NCBI GenBank assembly: GCA_003022435.1 | Contig: PXUA01000003.1 | Coordinates: 166,663-230,662, forward strand | Reading direction: 5' to 3' | Origin: Bacteroidetes bacterium SW_9_63_38 | GTDB lineage: Bacteria; Bacteroidota; Rhodothermia; Rhodothermales; Salinibacteraceae | DNA length: 64,000 bases | Shown: in pieces, positions 18,210 to 26,775 of the stretch | Layout of the letters: each line of letters starts with the position of its first letter | How positions within the stretch are numbered: the stretch's first letter is position 1 | Notes under the pieces: generated by a model | Told to the model about the DNA's origin: nothing | Databases searched by the model: none | Seen by the model: the letters and a program-made list of their open reading frames with translations, nothing else | Position numbers and translations under genes: made by a program

Positions 18210-18342
18210 AAGGAGGTCGGAGGCACTTTTGCTGTTCATCGACCCCTGTGCCGGAATGAACGGACGCCTGGAGGCCTGGAGGCAAAGACGCTCTGCGCTA
18301 CCGCTGGGGGAATCATGGAGCAGGAGGCAATCGCCCTGGGCG
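18210..18342 (+). repeat. Dispersed intergenic repeat C, copy 1
   Basis: The core GGAGGCACTTTTGCTGTTCA, then CGGAATGAACGGACGCCTGG and AGACGCTCTGCGCTACCGCT, recurs in the same order at 20951-21060, 44588-44685 and, inverted, at 26641-26750. It is intergenic with no coding capacity. I could not identify clean terminal repeats or target duplications. Confidence 0.75.
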
Positions 18343-18379
18343 ACAGGATTCGACATTCGCAAATCGAAAATCGCCATTG

Positions 18380-18931
18380 TCAGCTTGGCAGAGGCTTGTC
18401 GTCCTCAGAGAGGTGGGCGCCGTGGAGGCGATAGCCGAGGTCGCGGAGCCGTCCGGCGTCGGTCTGGGTGATGCGGTGGACAAGGTCGAACAGCGTCGTG
18501 GGATCCTCATCCAGAGTAGCGGTCCGGTGCCAGGCATCCAGGGGCAATTCGCGGAGGCGGTCCAGGAGGGCGTGCCGCGCATCCTGCACCTGGTCGAGGA
18601 TGTCGTCCATGGGGCGGTCGTTCCACCCGTTTTCGCGGACGTGCTCGTCGATGTCGACCGTAGTGAATACTGGATCATCCGCGTCGATGATTTGCGCCAC
18701 ACGGTCGATACGTATCTCGGCGTCGAGCGTGGCGATTGCGCCATAAAGCTCCTTCATCGTGAGCTCGTCGGGCGCTGGACGGCCGTTTTTGATCTGGTCG
18801 GGGAGCCCCTCGACGACCGACCGCAGTGCCTCCACTTCCTCCACGAGGTACGACAGCTGGTCGAGCAGCGCGTTGCGTAGGGCTGAGGGATCCTCGGCCT
18901 GCGCCTCCTCAATGTCTGTTGTGTCGTCCAT
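18380..18931 (-). CDS. Hypothetical protein, possibly DinB-like
   Basis: The 183-residue acidic protein starts at ATG 18931 (MDDTTDIEEAQAEDPSALR). Its C-terminal half (ALLDRLRELPLDAWHRTATL, then FDLVHRITQTDAGRLRDLGY) resembles the helical pattern of DinB/DfsB-type four-helix proteins, with a Trp-containing helix and spaced His. The metal-binding His triad is not clearly complete, so the family call is weak. It is soluble with no signal peptide. It shares orientation with nuoI and holA, but gaps of more than 140 bases make an operon unlikely. Confidence 0.7.
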   Translation of the reverse strand: MDDTTDIEEAQAEDPSALRNALLDQLSYLVEEVEALRSVVEGLPDQIKNGRPAPDELTMKELYGAIATLDAEIRIDRVAQIIDADDPVFTTVDIDEHVRENGWNDRPMDDILDQVQDARHALLDRLRELPLDAWHRTATLDEDPTTLFDLVHRITQTDAGRLRDLGYRLHGAHLSEDDKPLPS

Positions 18932-19076
18932 GCAGTTGCGGTTGTGCGTTGGGCGTTTGTGCGTTAAACGTTTGCGCGTTCCCACGTTGCACAGCTTGGG
19001 AGGAGCCGAGGAAAGACGTCTGTTTGCATTGTACACAGCCGAGACGCCCATACGCCCACACTCCCATACCCCGGAG

Positions 19077-19796
19077 TTACTCGGCGGCGTGCGGTTTGGG
19101 ATCGGGCTCGTGGCGCTCCGCGCCCCAGTCCTGATCGCCCTCCGTGGCCATGCGGTCGTCGCGCCGGTGGGTGGTGTCGAGATCCTCCATGCCTTCCTCG
19201 GCCAGCCAGTCCAGGAAGCCCTGATCCTTCACGCTGTGGAGGTTGTTTTCCTTCTTGAAGTCCCACTGCTGACCGAACTGCTTGTTTTTGTACTGGTCCA
19301 GGTATTCGAGGCGATCCTGGAGCTGCTCGGTCGGCTTGAGCAAGTCCTCCAGGTCGAACACCGCCTCGTCGCGGCTCTGGAACGTGAGGTCGTACTCCTT
19401 CGACATCACGATGGCTTCCTCGGGGCACACCTCTTCGCAGAAGCCGCAGTAGATGCAGCGGAGCATGTTGATCTCAAACCAGTCCGGCTCCCGCTCCTTC
19501 ACGTTGTCCACCTCCTTCGACTGCATGGAGATGGCCAGCGGCGGACAGGCCCGCGCACAGAGGTTGCAGGAGACGCAGCGCGGTCGGCCTTCTTCCTCCA
19601 CCAGCACCGGCCGGCCCCGGTAGCTGTCGGGCGGGTACCACTGCTCCTCCGGGTACTCGAACGTGTAAGTGGGCTCGTCGACGATCTTGCTGAACGAGAA
19701 GCCCAGGCCCTTGAACAGCTCCGGAAAGTAGAGGCTTTCCCAGAAGTTGAGCTCCCGTTCGTTCTCTTTCTTCGTGTTTTCGGGGGTGCCAGGCAT
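19077..19796 (-). CDS. nuoI: NADH-quinone oxidoreductase subunit I-like ferredoxin protein
   Basis: NuoI carries iron-sulfur clusters N6a and N6b in complex I. Two 4Fe-4S motifs are present: CVSCNLCARACP and CIYCGFCEEVCP, in the order and spacing of NuoI, preceded by RGRPVLVEEEGRPRCVSC. The start at 19796 gives MPGTPENTKKENERELNFWE. About 70 extra C-terminal residues are acidic and charged, unusual for NuoI but in keeping with a halophile. No other complex I genes are adjacent, so the nuo genes must be split, or this is an additional copy. Confidence 0.9.
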   Translation of the reverse strand: MPGTPENTKKENERELNFWESLYFPELFKGLGFSFSKIVDEPTYTFEYPEEQWYPPDSYRGRPVLVEEEGRPRCVSCNLCARACPPLAISMQSKEVDNVKEREPDWFEINMLRCIYCGFCEEVCPEEAIVMSKEYDLTFQSRDEAVFDLEDLLKPTEQLQDRLEYLDQYKNKQFGQQWDFKKENNLHSVKDQGFLDWLAEEGMEDLDTTHRRDDRMATEGDQDWGAERHEPDPKPHAAE

Positions 19797-20101
19797 AAGC
19801 GTACAGGTTGGTGAACGAGTGACCGCAGGGCGGCCCGACCTCGGGCGTGTATATACGCAGTGGTCCAAAAGGATTCCCGCCCCGGCAACGCGGTCCGTCA
19901 AGAGCCCGTCCACTCCCGACAACCGCTGGATGATGCTGGGGTGTCGAACGAGAACGGCGCACGAGCCGACCGTCACTCGACGTGCCGAACTGCGTGGGAG
20001 TGTGGGAGAGGAAAGGCGTTGTGCAGTGACGCATGGACCAGGGGGGATGCTCATTTCGTCATCCCCAATTCGAAACTCGAAATCCGAAAATCGCCACGGG
20101 T

Positions 20102-20668
20102 TCAGTTCATGCGCGGGTCGTCGGGGAAGTTGGCAAGGATGGCGTACTCCCCGCCCATGCGCCGCAGGACCGCTCGCCAGAGGTCGTCGGGCTCGGTGGT
20201 GAAGATGAGATCCGAGGCGCTGGGGGCCGTGATCCAGGCCTCGTCGTCAAGCTCGGCCTCCAACTGGCCGGGGCCCCAGCCGGCATACCCCAGGAAAAAG
20301 CGGAGGTCGTCCGCGGATGCATCGCCGCCCTTCGCAATCTGCTGGACGGTGTCGAAGTTGCCGCCCCAGGTGACGCCGTCGGGCAGCGAGATGCCGCCGG
20401 GAATGTCGTCGGGCCGGGTGTGGAGGTAGTGCAGGGTTTCGCGCTGCACGGGGCCGCCGAGGTAGAGGGGCGGGTCGTACGCAACAAAGTCCTCCAGGGC
20501 GTCGCCGAGCGTCAGGTCGAGCTCACGGTTCAGCGTAAGGCCGAACGTCCCCTCGCCCGGGGTGTGCTCGCACAGCAGAATCACCGTGCGGCGAAAATTG
20601 GGGTCCTGCATCATGGGAGCGGAAATCAGCAGCGTGCCGGGGGACAGGTCCACCTCGGAGTTGGGCAT
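20102..20668 (-). CDS. YqgE/AlgH family protein
   Basis: The 188-residue protein shows the family pattern: [76 protein letters not shown], then [12 protein letters not shown]. AlgH/YqgE proteins are widespread; AlgH in Pseudomonas affects alginate and other regulation, but the biochemical role is unsettled. The start is ATG 20668. The stop is bordered by a CGAAAATCGCCA word. A 159-bp MITE lies 42 bases upstream of the start and may carry or disturb its promoter. Confidence 0.92.
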   Translation of the reverse strand: MPNSEVDLSPGTLLISAPMMQDPNFRRTVILLCEHTPGEGTFGLTLNRELDLTLGDALEDFVAYDPPLYLGGPVQRETLHYLHTRPDDIPGGISLPDGVTWGGNFDTVQQIAKGGDASADDLRFFLGYAGWGPGQLEAELDDEAWITAPSASDLIFTTEPDDLWRAVLRRMGGEYAILANFPDDPRMN

Positions 20669-20709
20669 GAGGACGAGAGAGGTCGTGAAGAGAGGCGAGA
20701 GGACTTTTA

Positions 20710-20868
20710 GAGACTGTTTTGGTTTCAAACGTTGCTCTCGTGGGCACGACGTGACGAGTACAGAACGGTCCCCTCCAACTTGTTTTTTCTTATCCGCCCC
20801 GACCCTCTCCACGTGTAAAGGAAAACCGGTATGTCGAACAACCACCACCCAACAATCAGAACAGTCTC
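20710..20868 (+). mobile_element. MITE family B, copy 2 (159 bp, TTA duplication)
   Basis: The ends GAGACTGTTTTGGTTTC and CAATCAGAACAGTCTC are inverted repeats. A 3-base direct duplication TTA flanks the element (20707-20709 and 20869-20871). The length equals the copy at 58952-59110 and is one base less than the copy at 56011-56170. No coding capacity. Confidence 0.85.
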
Positions 20869-20950
20869 TTAGTCCAGAGCAGGGTGCAACTGATCCCCCG
20901 GACCTGTGGTTCAGTCGGCCGACAATCGCATGGCAGAGCACGTTCGAGAA

Positions 20951-21060
20951 AGCAGGAGGCGCTTCTGCCGTTCATCGATCCATTTGCCCGAAATAAATGG
21001 ACGCCGTGCTCTACCGCTTTCCTGTACTCATCAGGAAGCAAGAGGCAGTCGCCGTGGCAT
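20951..21060 (+). repeat. Dispersed intergenic repeat C, copy 2
   Basis: AGCAGGAGGCGCTTCTGCCG, then TTTGCCCGAAATAAATGGAC and GCTCTACCGCTTTCCTGTAC, follow the order of the copy at 18210. It lies between the MITE and murJ. Confidence 0.7.
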
Positions 21061-21102
21061 GTATCCCACAGTGCGGAGACGACGATTGGGACCAGCGGAC
21101 CG

Positions 21103-22833
21103 TTACCCCAAGAACCGCCGGGTCCAGGCATTCAACTCGTCGAAGCCGAGGAGGGCGGCCCCGCCGAGGTAGACGGTTGCATAGGCGGCCGTGACGAGCG
21201 GGGCGACGAGGAGGACGTCCCAGGCCGGCAGTAGGTGCCACAGGACGAGGGCCGGGAGGAGAGCGACGACGGCCACGCCCGTCATGCGAGTAATTGCAGC
21301 CCACGGCACCGAGGCGTCCGGCAACGTCGGACGGAGGGCGCGGCGCAGGCGCCACAGCTCCACCCACGCCCCCACCGAGGCCCCCAGGCTGAGTCCTAAG
21401 GCACCGAGGTACAGCGTAGAGTCGGCCCCGGCCTTCACAACTTGGCCCAGCGGCACCGTATCCAGCCCGAACATAGCCGGAACGGCCACGACCGTCGACA
21501 CCGTGACCCGCGTCGCGGCAACCCACGCCGGTGTTTTCGTGTCGCCGATCGCGTAGAAGGCATTCTGCAAGAGGCGCGAAATTGTGGTGGCGACGATCCC
21601 GAGGGCGTATCCCCCAAGCACGAGGGTGACCAGCCAGGTGTCCACCGCCCCGAACTGGCCGGTTTCGAAGAGGGCCCCAACCAGCAATACGCCGAAGCCC
21701 AGATAGCCGCCCACCGTGGGAATCGTGAGAAACGTGATTTGACGCATGGAGCGGCGCAGGCGGGTCGTGAAGGCCGCCACCTTCTCCTCCGTCAGCCGCG
21801 ACAGCTCCGGCAGCTCCGACGCCGCCACCGACATCCCGAAGAGACTGACGGGCAGCAGGTAGAGCAATTGTGCGTAGCGGAGAGCCCCGAGGGCCCCCAC
21901 GGCCAGGAAGGAGGCAAGAAAAATATCGAGGTAGCTCGACAGCTGCGCCACGCCGCGTCCGGCGACCACCGGCCCGAAAGCGTCGAGCGCGTCCTGAACG
22001 CCCTTCACCTCCGTCGACACCGACCACTCGAAGCCCGGCATCTCGCGCGCCACGAATGGCAGCTGTACCAAAAACTGCAGCAGCCCCCCCGCGAGCGCCC
22101 CGACGCACGCCACCATGAGGAGCATCGACAGGGTGCCGTCGGTCAGGGCCGTCGGCGCCCAGGGCGTGCCCGTGAGCCCGTAAGCCCCGCCAAACAGGGC
22201 GGCGATGATGGCCACGTTCCACAGCGCCGGCGCCACGTACGGGACGAAAAAGCGTCTGTGGCTGTTGAGCACCCCGAGCGCCCAGGCCGACAGCACGAGC
22301 ACCCCCGCCATCGGAAAGATAATGCGGATCGCCTTGACGGCCGAGGCAAACCGATTGACCTCGAGGGTGCCTGCCGCCACGCGGCTCGCGTCGCCAATGT
22401 AGCCGGGGGCCAGCAGCCCCACAAGTGGCTCGGCGAGTACGATTCCAGCGAGCGCCACGCCGCCGGCCACCGCGAGGAGAAGGCCGAAGATGGCCCCCGC
22501 AAAGCGCCCCGCGTCCTCGTACCGCTCCTCCTCGACCATCCGGCTGTAAATGGGGATGAACGCCGCCGAGATGGTGCCCTCGCCCAGCAGATTCTGCAAC
22601 AGGTTGGGCGACTTGAAGGCCACCTGCAGCACGTCGGCGTACACGCTGACCCCGAAGAAGTAGGCCTGCGTGCGCTCGCGGAGCAGGCCCAGAATCCGAC
22701 TCGACAAGATGCCCGCTGCCACCGAGCCCGCAGCACTCTCCCCATCTTTCTCGGACACATCGGCAGATGAGGAAGCAGAAGCATCTTGGGAAGCCGAGGC
22801 GTCGGCGGGGGAAGGAGACGAGTCGGTGCTCAT
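21103..22833 (-). CDS. murJ: Lipid II flippase MurJ (MviN family)
   Basis: MurJ moves lipid II across the inner membrane for peptidoglycan synthesis. The 576 residues contain about 14 hydrophobic helices and MviN-type segments: SRILGLLRERTQAYFFGVS, NLLQNLLGEGTISAAFIPIY, then ISRLLQNAFYAIGDTKTPAW. The N-terminus adds about 35 Ser/Asp/Ala-rich residues before the first helix. The start is ATG 22833; the next gene ends 43 bases upstream in the same orientation, so the two may be co-transcribed. Confidence 0.94.
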   Translation of the reverse strand: MSTDSSPSPADASASQDASASSSADVSEKDGESAAGSVAAGILSSRILGLLRERTQAYFFGVSVYADVLQVAFKSPNLLQNLLGEGTISAAFIPIYSRMVEEERYEDAGRFAGAIFGLLLAVAGGVALAGIVLAEPLVGLLAPGYIGDASRVAAGTLEVNRFASAVKAIRIIFPMAGVLVLSAWALGVLNSHRRFFVPYVAPALWNVAIIAALFGGAYGLTGTPWAPTALTDGTLSMLLMVACVGALAGGLLQFLVQLPFVAREMPGFEWSVSTEVKGVQDALDAFGPVVAGRGVAQLSSYLDIFLASFLAVGALGALRYAQLLYLLPVSLFGMSVAASELPELSRLTEEKVAAFTTRLRRSMRQITFLTIPTVGGYLGFGVLLVGALFETGQFGAVDTWLVTLVLGGYALGIVATTISRLLQNAFYAIGDTKTPAWVAATRVTVSTVVAVPAMFGLDTVPLGQVVKAGADSTLYLGALGLSLGASVGAWVELWRLRRALRPTLPDASVPWAAITRMTGVAVVALLPALVLWHLLPAWDVLLVAPLVTAAYATVYLGGAALLGFDELNAWTRRFLG

Positions 22834-22875
22834 GAACGAAGCGTCGACGTTCAGAAGGAGGAGCAGAGGGCGCAG

Positions 22876-23352
22876 TCACGTGATGCGGTCCACGACGAGG
22901 TGGCTCAGGTACCCGATCACGGCGGCCCCGTAAAACGGAAGTCCCGCGAGCGGCCGTTCCGGCATGTGCAGGTACGGAAGGATAAGCAGGGGGGACGGGA
23001 TCAGAAGCATCGCCCACCAGGTGTGCGTCCAACCGCGGTGGCGGCTCAAGATCGGAAGCAAGGCCACGAGGCCCAGGTAGGCCGCCGCGCGAAACTGCTC
23101 GGTCACGATCAGGAAAACGTCCGCGACAAAGAAAATCGAGTAGAAGACCTGCTGTCCCTTCGAGTGAATGTCCACGTCCGGCCAGAGTCCAAACAGCAGG
23201 GCTAGCACTACGATGGCGATCGGGTATCCGACCTGTTCCAGGGCCGAAAACTGTTCGTACGCCGCGTCGATCGAAAAAGCATACCCGAGCATGGCGAGGT
23301 ATCCCAGTCCGAACAGGGTGGCCCCGGCGAGATGTCCTTTGTAACCAGCCAT
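22876..23352 (-). CDS. YdjM-like membrane-associated metal-dependent hydrolase
   Basis: The 158-residue protein has four to five hydrophobic segments and the conserved polar residues of the YdjM/LexA-binding inner membrane hydrolase family: YKGHLAGA, WPDVDIHSKGQ, SRHRGWTHTWW and LSHLVVDRIT. These His/Asp residues are thought to bind metal; the substrate is unknown. The start is ATG 23352. The gene precedes murJ in the same direction with a 42-base gap. Confidence 0.85.
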   Translation of the reverse strand: MAGYKGHLAGATLFGLGYLAMLGYAFSIDAAYEQFSALEQVGYPIAIVVLALLFGLWPDVDIHSKGQQVFYSIFFVADVFLIVTEQFRAAAYLGLVALLPILSRHRGWTHTWWAMLLIPSPLLILPYLHMPERPLAGLPFYGAAVIGYLSHLVVDRIT

Positions 23353-23585
23353 GGGGGGACAATTGTGGAAAAAAGGTCGATAGAACACATAATACCCACA
23401 TGTCCCGCAGGCGTTCAAAGAAGCCTCGATTATTTTGAAAGGACCGATCCGTGATGTACGGGAAGGCACCGACCTCGGATCAAGCCGACCTGAGATTGGC
23501 AAAGACGACTCCGACGGGTAGCAGACCGCAGTCCTCATCGAAGGAAAGAAAGTGTCCCTACCTGTGGACGGATCAGTGCAATCGA

Positions 23586-24017
23586 CTAGCCGGCGTTGTG
23601 CTCTCGGAGGGCCCGCACGCCCAGGTGGTAACCGGTCGCCCCGAACCCGCTAATCTGCCCCACGCATGCCGGAGCGATGCGGGAGGTGCGCCGAAAGTCC
23701 TCGCGCGCATGCACATTCGAGAGGTGCACCTCCACCACCGGTGGGTCGATGCCCGCCACGGCGTCGCGCAGAGCGACCGAGGTGTGGGTGTACCCGCCCG
23801 GATTGAACACGACCCCGTCCCGCCCGGCGTCGTGGGCGGCATGGAGGCGGTCGATGAGGGCGCCCTCGCCGTTGCTCTGGTCGAAGGAAAAGGTTACGCT
23901 CGGAAAGGAATCGTCGAGATCGGCCTCGATGGTGTCGAGAGAGGCGGTGCCGTACGTGCCGGGCTCACGCGTCCCGAGGAGGTTCAAGTTGGGACCGTTG
24001 AGAATGAGGAGTGTCAT
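23586..24017 (-). CDS. aroQ: 3-dehydroquinate dehydratase, type II
   Basis: This enzyme dehydrates 3-dehydroquinate to 3-dehydroshikimate in the shikimate pathway. The 143-residue protein has the type II motifs: ILNGPNLNLLGTREPGTYG (with the active-site Tyr), FNPGGYTHTSVALRDA, VEVHLSNVHAREDFRRTS, and GFGATGYHLGVRAL. The family length is about 145-150. The start is ATG 24017. NPGGYTH has Gly where most members have Ala, a mild change. No other shikimate genes are adjacent. Confidence 0.96.
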   Translation of the reverse strand: MTLLILNGPNLNLLGTREPGTYGTASLDTIEADLDDSFPSVTFSFDQSNGEGALIDRLHAAHDAGRDGVVFNPGGYTHTSVALRDAVAGIDPPVVEVHLSNVHAREDFRRTSRIAPACVGQISGFGATGYHLGVRALREHNAG

Positions 24018-24429
24018 GCGAAACCGAAGCGGGCCTAGAAAAAGAAGCGTTCGTCTCCGTGAACGGTTGTAAGCAGAGAGGTTCTTCAACGGGGGGCGTG
24101 TAGAAAAATGAAACAGGAGAAACGAAACGGTAAAAGTGGTTTCGGACGCCAGAGAAATGAAGGCGGGCCGTTGCGACTTCGTTATATGCCTTGACGGAAG
24201 AGTGACGGGAACGGGGAAGGGCAGGCCTGACAGGGGGGCGGGCTACACGACGCGCTGGGTCCGGAACGCCCTTTCGTCATCCTCCGCCGACGTGCGTTTG
24301 CAAAACGGAGAACGGCCCCTGCCGTCCTACTGATCCGTGCACGGGTAGGCAAACAATACTCTCCGTCCAGGGAGGACCGTGTTGTGTTATCAGCAGAAGT
24401 CGTTTTTAAGAACCCATTCACGTATCAGT
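24018..24429. other. Intergenic stretch ending in a MITE
   Basis: The stretch lies between aroQ and the truncated parA. The first 300 bases show no gene or clear signal beyond an AT-rich patch near 24100-24135, upstream of aroQ. The last 100 bases are the TA-flanked element at 24330-24428. Confidence 0.4.
24330..24428 (+). mobile_element. MITE family A, copy 2 (99 bp, TA-flanked)
   Basis: The ends CTGATCCGTGCACGGGTAGG and CCCATTCACGTATCAG are inverted repeats, flanked by TA at 24328-24329 and 24429-24430. It is the same length as the copy at 47874-47972 and nearly the same sequence. Its right edge abuts the truncated parA; the A of the TA duplication forms the ATG there. Confidence 0.87.
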
Positions 24430-25032
24430 ATGTCCGTGTTGGAGGAAGGGGAGAACGAGTATCAATCCATCCTCATCGACTGTGCGCGGTCGACCTCCAT
24501 CCTGTCGGTCAACGCGCTCATCGCCGCGGACGCCTTCATGATCCCGGTTACGCCGTCGTACCGGGCCCTGGAGGGCGTCCTCAGCCTGGGCGAGGTCGTC
24601 CGCCGAGTGCGTCGGGGCATCGGGAAGGCCGTCTCGAGTCTCGGACTTGCCCTCACGATGGTCGACCGCAGCGAGCCGCCGGTCGACGACGCCATCGAGC
24701 AGCCTCGCAATCACTACGGGCGAAAGGCCTTCGACACAGAGATCCGGACGGATTCGAAGCTCGAAGAGGCCCCGAGCCGCACCAAGGACGTTTCCCGCCA
24801 CGCTCCGAATTCACAGGGGACGCAGGACTACCGAGACCTGATCGATGAGATCGAGGAGCGGCTGCAGCGCTACGGATCGGTGTACCGCTCGCTTCAAGAC
24901 GGCGGGACGCTCGTGTTTCGCCTCCGCCGAGACGGACGGGCCTCCGGGCCGGACGGAGAGAAGTACTTGATCCGCATTCCCGGCCTCGAAGCGAGGATGT
25001 GCCGTAGCCGTTATGAACGAGAGGAGGCTTGA
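24430..25032 (+). pseudogene. 5'-truncated ParA-type ATPase gene
   Basis: From 24430 the reading frame matches the C-terminal half of a ParA/Soj ATPase: YQSILIDCARSTSILSVNAL, ALIAADAFMIPVTPSYRALE, GIGKAVSSLGLALTMVD, YGRKAFDTEIRTDSKLEEAP, then APNSQGTQDYRDLIDEIEER. The N-terminal half with the KGGVGKTT deviant Walker A is absent, and the upstream sequence is a MITE. The DCPPS-type motif is altered to DCARS. The last 45 residues are atypical. It cannot hydrolyse ATP as a normal ParA. It differs from the intact parA at 40075, so it is probably the relic of a plasmid- or island-borne partition gene. Confidence 0.85.
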
Positions 25033-25476
25033 CGATCCGGTCGGGACGGCAGAAAGGCTCGAACAGCGGGGCGGAGGGGGCGTGGAGCATTCCCACATGC
25101 ATTTCTGCCTCATTCTCGACCGTTCCCGACACGACTCATGACGCTTACGACGGACGCGAAGGCCCCCTTGCCAAGCATGGATTGGACTGCGCGGTGCGCG
25201 TCGTGCGCCCTTGTGCCACCGGGGCGATGCACACACGGAACTTGCTTCCCGCGACGTCGCAGTCGGGTCTGAAGAGATTCGTGATTTCCGCTCGGGTACG
25301 ATTGCGTGAAGGACAGACGGTATTTACAGGGTGCAGGTAGCTTTACGCGACACGCGCCCTGCCTGACGGGAAGGAGCCCCCCGGGTGGAGTACATAACAC
25401 ACTCCTCGCGCCCCGGTACTTCCCCATCGGCCGTGGTTGGGGACTTTAGAGAAACGGGTGTTGGCACGGTCCGCAG
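25033..25476. other. Gene-free stretch of 444 bases
   Basis: I find no recognisable protein on either strand. Composition is slightly less GC-rich than in coding regions. It probably contains further decayed sequence from the partition-gene relic. Confidence 0.35.
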
Positions 25477-25731
25477 CTACCACTGCTCGTAGTGGTCGAC
25501 GATCTCGTTGAGGTTGTCGTGCTCGCCCTCAATGATCCCTACGATGAAGAGCCCGGTTTCATTTTCGAGTTGGGCGAGTGCCTCAGTATCGGGCGGACGG
25601 CGGCCCTGTGACTTGATGAAGTGATCCTGGATGGCCTTTTCGGCCGCCTGCGACGGTTCGTCGGCGGTTGCGACCTTCGAAAAACTGTCGAAGCCATCCT
25701 TCTCGAAGCCGATAATAGTGTACGTAGGCAT
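25477..25731 (-). CDS. Small hypothetical protein (84 aa)
   Basis: It begins MPTYTIIGFEKDGFDSFSKV, and later has ADEPSQAAEKAIQDHF and LFIVGIIEGEHDNLNEIVDH. The acidic composition, a clean ATG start at 25731 and typical codon use support a real gene. The pattern (a beta strand at each end, a helix between, a Ser/Gln-Ala-rich helix) suggests a small alpha/beta domain. I do not recognise a family. It stands alone. Confidence 0.7.
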   Translation of the reverse strand: MPTYTIIGFEKDGFDSFSKVATADEPSQAAEKAIQDHFIKSQGRRPPDTEALAQLENETGLFIVGIIEGEHDNLNEIVDHYEQW

Positions 25732-26095
25732 ACTGGGCGCCGGGTGATCGAAGAAAAGAACAGGCGAGACGACTACCCGGTCTGAATGCGTGCCCGTCGG
25801 TGCCGTTTCCCCCGACCCGAGGCGCGGTGGAATTCCGACGAAGTCTTCGCAGGGGCGTGGCGATCCTACGTTCAGCTTTTTCCAGAGATGGTTTGCTCTT
25901 CCGCTCGTGTCCTTTAGGTGTGCCGGAATCGTATGTGCGCGTGTGAGTATGTGAGGGGCCAGGGTGTCGCGGCCGATCGTTGTGCTGATGGATCGTGGCT
26001 AGATGCGACTGCCGTGGGGGCAGGGTACCCAGAAGAAGGGATATAACACTGATGAAGAGTCTACTCTACACTCCGCATTCCCAAATCCGCATTGA

Positions 26096-26607
26096 GAAGC
26101 TGTTTGGTGGATTGATGTTCAACCGAGACACAGTGGGCGACGCCGCAAAACGTCGCCCAAACGATCCTGGCAAGCGTGCTTGCCTCTAGCGGCGCTATCA
26201 GGGAGGAGATCTCTGGGACGTTTTGAGATTAGTCGCCGGATGTCACCTACACGAGAGGTGCTTCGAAGGAACGACAGAAAGCCCCCTCCGGCCTCAAAGA
26301 AACGACCGCCCGGAACATTCCCGAAACGAAACGCCCGAAATTTCTCGTGTCTGAGTGGTAGCGAGTTTGAGAAATTTCAGTGGAGTGCAGGGAATGTTCC
26401 GGACCTTTTTTCGCCTGCCGTGATCTTTTTGTGCATTTTTGGACCGAGCCAAAAATGCACACTCACTTTCGAAGTGGGCGAATCCCAAAAGGAGAGTAGC
26501 ACCGTACTCCGGTTAATTTCATAACCCTACACAGATCTCCAATGCAGAAGGCGTTTTGCGCAAGAACCACGAAGTCGCAGGCCATAGAACGTCCGCCAAA
26601 CAGCTTC
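26096..26607 (-). mobile_element. MITE family B, copy 3 (512 bp with nested insert, TGA duplication)
   Basis: Perfect 12-bp ends GAAGCTGTTTGG (26096-26107) and CCAAACAGCTTC (26596-26607) are flanked by the duplication TGA (26093-26095 and 26608-26610). The left part (GAGACACAGTGGGCGACGCC to GAGGAGATCTC) and right part (AGATCTCCAATGCAGAAGGC to CGAAGTCGCAGG) align with the copy at 56336-56581. About 320 bases at 26214-26535 are extra. Confidence 0.85.
26214..26535. mobile_element. Hairpin-rich insert of about 320 bp nested in the family-B MITE
   Basis: It interrupts the MITE between GAGGAGATCTC and AGATCTCCAATG. It contains a nested stem, CCGGAACATTCCC (26310-26322) with GGGAATGTTCCGG (26390-26402) and, inside it, GAAATTTCTC (26337-26346) with GAGAAATTTC (26369-26378). 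A second stem is TGTGCATTTTTGG (26430-26442) with CCAAAAATGCACA (26449-26461). All four stems are perfect. The outer ends show weak inverted similarity. There is no long reading frame. It could be a mobile element or a structured RNA. Confidence 0.6.
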
Positions 26608-26640
26608 TGAAGGCACGTTCTCCACGACCCGCGCCCCGAT

Positions 26641-26750
26641 GTCCACAGGGGAGCAGTAGTGCACAGCGTTCGTGCCTCCATGCCTCCAGGCATCCATTCA
26701 TTTCGGGCAGATGGACTGAACAGCAAAAGTGTCTCCTGCTTTTCCAAACG
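26641..26750 (-). repeat. Dispersed intergenic repeat C, copy 3 (inverted)
   Basis: On the minus strand, AGCAGGAGACACTTTTGCTG, CTGCCCGAAATGAATGGATG and CCTGGAGGCATGGAGGCACG match copies 1 and 2 in order. It ends just beyond the TrmH gene. Confidence 0.75.
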
Positions 26751-26775
26751 CGTTCCCACATGTGATCGCCCCGAC

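Larger units (their letters stand above)
20669..21102. other. Intergenic stretch filled by a MITE and a dispersed repeat
   Basis: The 434 bases between algH/yqgE and murJ are largely the family-B element at 20710-20868 and repeat C at 20951-21060. I see no gene. Confidence 0.5.
25732..26775. other. About 1 kb gene-free patch of layered repeats
   Basis: This patch contains a 512-bp family-B element (26096-26607) with a nested hairpin-rich insert, and an inverted repeat C copy (26641-26750). Near 25990-26020 is a TGCTGATGGATCGT.GC.AGATGCGA word that recurs near 47718-47745. No protein-coding gene is supported. Confidence 0.6.

Noticed and set aside
21011..23401. A 796-codon open frame antisense/offset to murJ and its neighbour
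   Set aside because: It is a GC-rich shadow frame, with Arg/Gly/Pro-rich composition and no motifs; murJ and the YdjM-like gene explain the region.
26096..26607. A small protein gene within the repeat patch
   Set aside because: The open frames cross MITE borders and hairpin arms and have no recognisable protein pattern.
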